Notes under the pieces: generated by a model
Seen by the model: only the letters and a program-made list of their open reading frames with translations
Databases searched by the model: none
Told to the model about the DNA's origin: nothing
Program-made: the position numbers and the translations under genes
Shown: in pieces, positions 35,901-44,900 of the stretch
How positions within the stretch are numbered: the stretch's first letter is position 1
How the letters are laid out: every line of letters starts with the position of its first letter
NCBI RefSeq assembly: GCF_910594005.1
Contig: NW_025316728.1
Location: forward strand, 62,001 to 126,000
Length of the DNA: 64,000 nucleotides
Direction of reading: 5' to 3'
DNA from: Cervus elaphus
Lineage: Eukaryota; Chordata; Mammalia; Artiodactyla; Cervidae

Positions 35901-38900
35901 CACCCACAATGCTGTCACACTGGACTAAACTGTGTCATACCTCCCCCATCATCCTTCCAGTGCAGCTGTGCGCTGTTTTCTCATCTTACAGAGAAGGAGG
36001 CTCAAGAAAGCCCACTGGTCAGTGACGGGGTATAGGACGGCACCCTTCTGCAGGAACAGCCCGAGGCTCTGCCACGCCCCATCCACCCTGACCCTTCCCG
36101 CAGCCGGGCACTCACACATCCCTTCCACGGTAACGAGCAGCAGGGCCTGGGCTTGCTGGTGGGTTGGTTTCTCGGTGGCCACCACTGTGTACTGGAGCTG
36201 GGAACACTCGGGCCGCTGCAAGGCCTCCGTGTCATTCACGAACAGGGTCCCCGAGGTGTCCTCAGCTGAGGTGACCATCCCCAGGGCGCTGCAGTTGGCG
36301 CTGGAGGGCTGCAGCCTGTACTGCACTTGGATGCCGCTGAACTCCTGGCAGTTTTCCACGCAGACTTTCCCAATCTAGGCATGGGATCACGGAACCCTTA
36401 GCCAGGTGAGTAGACCACCTGGGACAGTGGCTGGAGGGGCTCCATGCCAGCTGAGTCCCAGGACAGTTTCCCACTCAGCCCAGAGATGGTGGCCCCCAAT
36501 CTCCCCATCCTCCATGCCCCTGGAATCTGCAGACCCATCTGCCTGCCTGGCCTGGCCTGGCCCTGCGCAGACCGTGACACCACCCTTCATCCCTGCTCCT
36601 GGGAGCCGGAGGTGAAAAGAACACAGGGTGCCGGGCTTTGGTTTAGGGACTGGCCCTCCAGGGAGGCGCTTGCTGGCTTGCCCGGCTCACCCCTCACTTG
36701 CTCCCTCATTTGGGCACAGAGGCAGCCTGGATGCCTCCCACACACCTCCCTCCCCTCTGGGCAGGGGCCGTCGTGCTCTGGGCACCACTAGGGTCCATCC
36801 TCAGTGTCCTGCCTGGGTCACCTGCCTGGTCAGCCAGAGCACAGCACCCGGGCCATAATTCACACAGCAGGGTTGCTGTCCCACCCAGGTCCTGGAGCCT
36901 CCTCCGAGACTTGGGCCGGAACCCCTGGGAGAGAAGGGATACTTCTCCAGGGATGCCTCATGGCCACAGTGGTCACTGGGGCCTGAACTCTCCTTTTCCC
37001 TCCCTCACCACCCAAGGTGGAGTTAGGGCTGCTGGGGCTTGAGATCAGAAGCTCTGACCAGTCAAGGTCGAGGGCTGCGGGCCTGGCGGCAGTGATGGCA
37101 CAGGGCCCCCTGCTTGCAGCCACAGGCCAGGCCCTTGCTCAGCCTTGCTCAGGCCCAGGGCAGAGCCAGGCTCCACCAAGCCCACTCCTCATACCACAAC
37201 AAAACCACCTCCTAGGCTCCGAGCACTTCCTTGTACAGAGCAGGTTCACTTCCACTTTCTCCTGTGATCCTCAAAATTGCCTGAGATCACCACCTTCAAT
37301 TTATAATCATGAATACTAAGGGGGGGCTGGTGAGAGACAGCAGTGTGTGTAAGGCTGGGCCAAGACTCGGGTCTCTGCACCCTCGTGAGTCCAGGCACAG
37401 GGAAAGACTTAGTCGTCAGGGGTGGGCGGTGTTGCAGAGGCTGGCAGGGCCCGCCCTCTCAGACCCCACTCCCACTCAGCCCTCATCACCCTCCCCACTG
37501 CCTGGCTCTGCTGACACACCCCTGGCAATGCCTATGCCTGCCTCAGCCCCCCTGGACACCCCTCAGGGCCCCCTGCTTCGTCACCTCTCACCAGCCTTGC
37601 CCTCTGCTTCCAGGAAAGGCCTGGCGGGGGTGGCAAGTGGGGTGGCCTGGCCACGTCCAAGGATGTGGCTCTTCTTGTGCTGGGTCCTAAGTGGCTGCCA
37701 GGAGCGGAGGTGGCATGGGAACCAACCACAGAAACTGGCAAAGCCACTGTCCTAATTAGGAGATGACCCTAAATGGGATATTCTAAAGGGCACATGGCCA
37801 CAGCTATGCCATTAGGAGAATGCAGTATGTTAAGTCATGCCTGCCATAACTGCAAGTAAACTTTAAAAAGTGCTTCAGAGAAACATTCTAGAAAGAATTG
37901 CACCAAAACGTTAAACACTGGCTGATATGAGGAAAAGAGATCACTCTTATCTATCCCTTATATCCTTTTGATGAATTCTTACCACTTCCCTTTTTTTCTA
38001 CTTCTAATCACTATTTTCTGATGACAAATGCAAAATAAGCTCTAGCAAACAGACTTGCAGGAAAGTAGGAAATAGAAGCACTTCCTGTCTTTCCTTGCAG
38101 AGGTCTCCACTAATGCCTATGTTTGCACACTTGGAAATTTCTGGCAATGAAGACTTGGTTTTGAACATATGGAGCCACCTAAGACCAATACTTCTGCAAA
38201 CTACTTTTCCCACTTCATTCACCAGGAATGTCTTTCCAAGTCAGCATAGATTTAACTGGCACTGCTCTTTCATTAGTAAAAAATGTAAACATGCTGAGAA
38301 GGGAGAGGGCAAAGAGGGGCCCACAAAGCCCACCAGCCCCACTCCTTTCTCCCACGGCCTTAGCCTCCTTGGCTTTGTGCCTGTTGCTCCCCAGGGCCAC
38401 TCTGTGTGCTCAGGGAGGTGGTGTCCCCCATGTGACCCCATCCTGGGAGTCCCTGCTCCTCCATTCCCCTCCCCAGGCTGGCAAGAGGCCAGGAGCTCAC
38501 CTGGGCAAAGCGGTGGGCCCGCCGGCTCACGGAGAAGGAGTAGGCACTGGGCAGGCTCAGGCTGATGGGCAGCACGGACACATTGAAGTGGAGGACGACG
38601 ACACCCTCCCCCAGGCCCTGGAAGTCTGAGTCGTTGACCAGCACGGCCAGCTGCACAGCCCAGCTCTCCGAGATGGGGAGGCTCTGGTTGAGAACCAGCC
38701 CTGCAGGTGGAGGCATGTGATGATAGGTAGGGGCCCTGCCCAGGGTGGAGACCACTGCCCCACGATGCTGCACATCTCCCCTGCAAAGCATTCCCTGGAC
38801 ACATGGGCATACGTGTGACAACAGGTACTTCTACCCACACGGTACACAGACAACAGACCTGGCTGTAGGCACTAAGGTTGAAATATTTTAAATGTGAGTC

Positions 38901-41900
38901 ACTGTGCTGAGCTGAGCCCAGAAGACCCTCCTCAGCTGGGAGGTAACCTCAGTGAGGTGTGTGTGTGTGTGCATGTGTATAAGAAAGATGCATGTCAGGG
39001 CAAGGACACACAGGTAAAGACCCACCACCACCACCAGCAAGGTCCCAGAAAGACCGTCCTGGCCCCTGAGAACTTCTCGCAACAGTACCAGCCTCCTATG
39101 GACCCTCAGATTCCACAGGCCTCAAGCACCCAGGAGCTTCCACACTCCTGAGCAGTCACCGTGTGCCAAGGCTAAGATCCCCATTTAGTGGAGTACAAAG
39201 GAGGCGAGGATCTCTGGGTGCACATGGCATACAGAGTGAGTGTGCAGGGGCAAGGATGACATTTTCCCTTGCACAGAATAGAGGTCATCAGAGCTTGGTG
39301 AGGAAGAAGACAGGAAATAGGATTAGGTCAGGCAGAAAGGGGTAAAGGCACCAGTGATCCTGGGTTCCCCAGAAGCAGGCCTCCAAACAAGGATCCAAGC
39401 ACAAGTGGCATATTTGAAAGGTGATCCTACAAAACATAGGCAGGAGAGCAGGCGAGGGAGGTGGGGAGGTTTGGCAACTGATGAGGACACCCAATCCTGC
39501 AGGTGAGCCCTGGGGGCACGTGGTGCTTAGCCCTGAGGGTGGGCACATTTCAGAAGTCAGACAGGACAGTCATCCCAGAACCCTCCAATTTGAGGGCACA
39601 GAGCTGCTACTGGACATCAACTCCTGTTAGTGGAGAGTTGCTGGGGGGGTGGTGGTTAAGGATCCCTGGGCACTTGGGCACCTAGGAGGTTGCGGTGAGC
39701 CCTGGCGTGGTCAGCACAGGGTAGTGTGGTGGGGGTCCTGCCAGGGTCAGCCTTGGCCTTGGGGCAGTTCAGCGAGAAAGGACAGCCTGTAAACACCCAC
39801 CAAGGTGGCCAAGGTGAGCCCAGCAGAGACAAAGGCTGGGAAGAGGGTTGGAAGGGGTGGCCACCTGGGGCTGAGAGGGCCAGGACAGGTGTCTACTTGT
39901 GCAGGGTGCTGCCCTGCCCAAGGAAAGCAGGTCGCCAGTTCCCCAGGGGGCCCTGTCAGGCCACACTGGTCCCCTCTTACTGTAGTCATGCACGGTTGCC
40001 CGCACAAAGCTGCCGTTGGCCTGGGCCAAGGTCTCATTGGGCATGTGCTCCACTCGGAAGGTCCGGAGGGCCTTGGCATCCCCAGAGAGCAGCGTGTTCG
40101 TGTACCGTCTCAGGAGCTCCCCAGAGGCTGGCACCACGTCTGCATCGAAGACACGTAACGTGGCTACCACTGTGCCCTGCAAAGAATATGGGGGCCAGTC
40201 AGGGCCCCGAAAGCCAGAGCCCATAGGAGGGCATGTGCCCTGCAGGTGGATCAGGTGTGTGCGGTCAGAGCTGGCTCCAGGGACAGCCTGACCAGGGTTC
40301 AAGCTGCAAGGGGCCCCCAGCCAGCCTGCTTGTCACCCTTCCTGGGCCACTGCACCTCACCTCTGCAACAGGTGCAATGGCATCTCCAGACTTCCCATGA
40401 TTATGGGTTAGAACAGATGCCCTGGTGCTCTGTGGAAGACCTCATTCAGGTCCCCACAGTGCAGAGTGGGCACCCCCACTCTCCTTCCAGGAAGCTGGGC
40501 CCCGCACAGTGGAGAAGTTAGCTCAATGTCATGCAGTGACAGATGACAGAGCTGGGACCTAAGCACAGTGTCCACCAGAATGCTCTCCTACAGCTTCTTC
40601 TGTACCCCAGGCTAGATGGGGTCATGAGGGGGGTTCTGAGTAAAGCCACATGTCATCTCTGCTCTCACTCCTGGCCAAGCTCCACAGTGTTACCATGGAG
40701 CTGCCCCGCCAGGCTCATGGGACACTTCCCTACTCCATGTGCTTTCCTCTTGCCCATCCATCCACCAAACCTGCTCCCTGGGTGTCCAGAGAAGCAGGCA
40801 ACCACAGCATATCCGACCCCGACCCTCCCCTTGCTCCCGCCAGCCTGCCGGCTGCAGGACAGCCCAGGGCCCAGCAGGTGGCAGTCACGCTCCGCCTGCA
40901 CAGGCAAGAGGAAGGCGGGGCCCCGATGGGAGGGGCGGCGCAGGGACACCCCTGCCGGATCCACTGGCCTGTCTTCCTCCACTCCGGGGTACCCTCCCTG
41001 AACTCACTGGCCCTCCCTTGAGGGGCTGACAGCCCGAAGAAGGGAACACCCTCCTGGCAGATGTCCTCTCCGTCTCCTTGGGGCAGTGTGCCCCGCCTCT
41101 GCAGTACCACAGTTGTGCCCCTCTGATGCGAGCCCTGATGGTTGAGTCAGAGGCTGGGCACCCTTACCCTCAACCCCACCGGCACCCCAACCCCTCCCCT
41201 CACCCGCTTCCCAGGGCAGAGGTCAGCTCGGGGCCAGCGGGGCTGGTCCTCTCTCCTCCTCAGCTGTCCTGGAAACCAACAAAACCCCAACAGACAGACT
41301 GATGGACAAATGAAAGACGAATAACCACAGTGATGGTCAGCCACATGTCTGGATGGCTAGATGGACAGCTGAATAGACCGAGGAACAAATGACGAATGGA
41401 GAGACCCAGATGCACAACAAAGAGATGACAGACACTAGAGAAGCACCAGACAAACGCATAGGCACCTCCTTCCGCTTGAACTCCACCACCGCGCTGGCAC
41501 TGTCGACGCCCCCGAAGAAGGTGGGCGCAGAGTCGTCCTCGTCGTACACGGTCACAGGGAAGGGCACCATCACCTCCTCCTCGCGCATGCCCATGCGAAC
41601 CGTGCACGCGGCCACCAGCTCATACTTCTCCCGCTGCTCACGGTCCAGGGTCCAGCGCGTGCTCACCTCCAGGCTGTCCAGATCGCAGCGGAAAGGCAGA
41701 CTCTCACCTGAGCACCAAACAGACCAGCAACCCCAGGATGACCCTGAGCTGAGGGGAGGGTGAGCTGCCTTCCTCAGGGCCCCACAGGGAGCAGTGTGCA
41801 AGAGGAGACAGAGCTGGGGTGCATGCTGGGCCTGGGCCATGGCCCCTCTTCAGCTTCCACAGTGGAGCACAGCCTCCAAGCACAGTTTGCAGTGGAGATT

Positions 41901-44900
41901 ATGCTCTGAGCATCACTGTGCCTGCAGCCTGCACTGGTGCTGATAGGGAAGAGCAGGGACCAGGAGGTCTGCCTCAGGTCCTCAACCCAATCACCTAGGA
42001 GGGCACACCCCTTCACACACCCTGCCTGCCTCCTCTGTGGCGAGGGCTGGCACCAGTCACGCTGCAGGCCCAGAGATCCAGCTCCTAGCGTTTGCTGGTA
42101 TCTGAAAAACTGTCAGGAATTTTCTTAACTGTGGAAGCAAGACATGCTCATTTTAGAGAATGTGAGAAAAAAGCCACAATTCCACCACTTGAAAACCAAC
42201 ATTGGGGACATCTGGTGTAATTTCATGTTAACACACAAATATTTCTGACTGCCTGGTTTGGATCCCTGCCCTATACACCTGCAGGCTGCGTGGCCTGAGG
42301 CTGATGGTTCTGTCTCTGTTCTTCAGCTTCCTCGCCAGAAGATGAAGTGAAGTGAGAGTTGCTCAGTCATGTCTGACTCTGCGACCCCATGGACTATACA
42401 GTTCATGGAATTCTGTAGGCCAGAATATTGGAGTGGGTAGCCGTTCCCTTTTCCAAGGGGGTCTTCCCAACCCAGGGATTGAACCCAGGTCTCCCACACT
42501 GCAGGTAGATTTTCTATCAGCTGAGCCACCAGGGAAGCCCCAGAAGATGAGATGCTGTGTGTGTTCATCGCCAGACACTGCTGTAAGTTCAATGACTAAC
42601 TGCAACCTGGTGAGGGGAGGACCAGTAATAACAATATACTCTTCAACCCAAGCCTGTCCTCGAATTCATCCTCCAGAAAGGACCCAGAAAGGGGGAAAAG
42701 CTGAACGCTTGAAGGTCAACAGTGACCACCCCATAGCCAACCTCAGGAGGGCTGTCAACTCCACTTGGTGGAAAATCACATCAGAGCCACATATTACATG
42801 TGAACTACACATTTCCCTGTATTGCTTATGGTTACAAAAATGGCTTTTCTTTTTAAGCGAAAAAGGCAGCACACTAAACCATATGCTTTGGGGACAATTT
42901 TGTACAAAGACATCCATCCCTGTGGCAGGATAAATGAAGGGATGTGGAAGTGTGAGTGACTACTTTCCTTACACTACTGAGTGCTCCTTTAACGTTATGA
43001 CCATGTGTGGGTGCCATCAACCTGGGGGGAATCCAGGCTTCACTTACCAGCCATCCAGCATAAAAGTGTCCCCTTTAAGTCCCCTTTAAACTGTCCAATG
43101 GCACCTCACACACAGCGGCTCAGTTGCCTTCTCTCATCTCCACTCGGATCCAGTGCCCTTCCCCTACCCCATATCCATGTGGCTTCCCCAGGGCCATCGT
43201 GTGGTAGGACTATCTTGTGACAAGGTCCACTGTCCTTACAGTGGCTCAGGCGGAATCCTGGAACCATGCTTGGTCCCCTTGTGAATCTCTCAACACCCCA
43301 CATTCAACTCCCCAGAAAATCTTGCTGGATCTTCCTGCAAAAACATGCCCAGAATCTGCCTGCTTCTTGTGGCCTAAAGGCTTTCACCCTCAACCCCAGT
43401 CCTCATCCTCTCACTCAAGGATGTCTCCTGCCTCTTCATAGTTTTCCTGCTTCCTCCAAACCACTCGCCCCAAATCATTTCGAACACATCAGCCCGACTA
43501 ACCTTTTAAAGTAAGTTATATCCTGTCAATGACACCCTCCCCCCACTCCTGAAAACACCTTCTATGGCTCCCTAGTCCCCTCATCAGGAAGTCCTGCCCC
43601 CTCCCTTGCATTTTTCTGCCCTCAGCAGCCTCTGCCCTCCCCTCCAGCCGCACCTCCCCCTCCGCACTTTTGAATGAGCTCGCCCTGCTTGCTGGGCACC
43701 CTCCTTTACCTTGCTCCAGCCACCTGATTTAGGACAGTGGTCTCCACCAGTCCGTGCCTTCTCAGCATTACCTCCCACCTGGTCCCTTCAGAGGCCACCC
43801 AACGTCCTTAGCGCCTGTGTGGTCTCCACCTGCCCCAGGCATTGAAGGTCCAGACAGGCAGGATTTGGGCCTGAACTTGTTCACTGTTTCATCCCTGGTC
43901 CCTAGAACCATGCCTGGCCTGTGGCCAGCATACATGAGATACACGTGGACCTCTGAATGAATGGATGATGGGGTGGTGTAGTCAACTTGGACGGCTCATG
44001 TAGAGGAACTGCAGGGCCATGCCTGGCACTCGGCAGGCATCGAGGAAGGCTCCATGCGGCTGGCACTCACCTCCCAGGAGCCTGTAGGCCACACTGACGT
44101 TGGGGCAGAGGAACTGCACGGGCAGCAGGCAGAACTGGTGGAAGGTGCCAGGGGGCCTGTTCTCCCGGATGCGGAAGGACAGGCCTGACTCAGGGAAGCA
44201 GAGCTCCCGGGGCTTGAGGGCGCCGCAAGCTGGGAAGGAGGCATTGATGATGGAGAAGTACACTCGGGCACAGCCTGGCCACTGGCACTCGCCCTCACGT
44301 AGGGATGTGGGTGACAGGAAGACCCGCAGGTAGATGGTAAGCAGCGGGAAGCCGCCCTCTGCAGAGACAAGTCAGGCCCCGCCAGGGTGTCAGCCACACC
44401 TGCCCAGCTGGGATCTGAATGGGGAGAGGGCAGGAGCTCCGGGCTGGTGCAAAGCCTAGTCCTCACCAAGGCTAGCAGGGCTCTGCTGGGAACCCCGCCC
44501 TGCCCCCTACCTCCTGCTTGCCCCCTACGGCCCTGGACTTGGGATCTGGCAGCCTCAGGGCCCTATGGCTCTGCTCCCTCATCCTGGGGGGTGCCTCACA
44601 GGTCCATCTCTCTGATTATTCCAAATCTCAGTTCAAATACCCTTCCTCAGAGAGGTGCGCTGAACCCTGGGTCTAAGATGGAGTGCTTCCCCAAGGCAGG
44701 CTCTTGGCACCTCAGGTGACCTCCCTTCCCTCCCTCACCCACTACCCCAACCACTTTCTTTCTTTTCTCACTTTTAAAAACACTACAGGGGTGGAATTGG
44801 GTGGGAGGGGGGAGAGAGGTTCAAGAGGGAGGGGACATATGTATACCTATGGCTGATTCATTGTGATGTATGGCAGAAGCCAACACAATACTGTAATTAT

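Noticed and set aside
42352..42933. 193-codon open frame at 42352
   Set aside because: Its first third is a reversed Bov-tA SINE and it has no splice or conservation support; it lies in RET intron 3.
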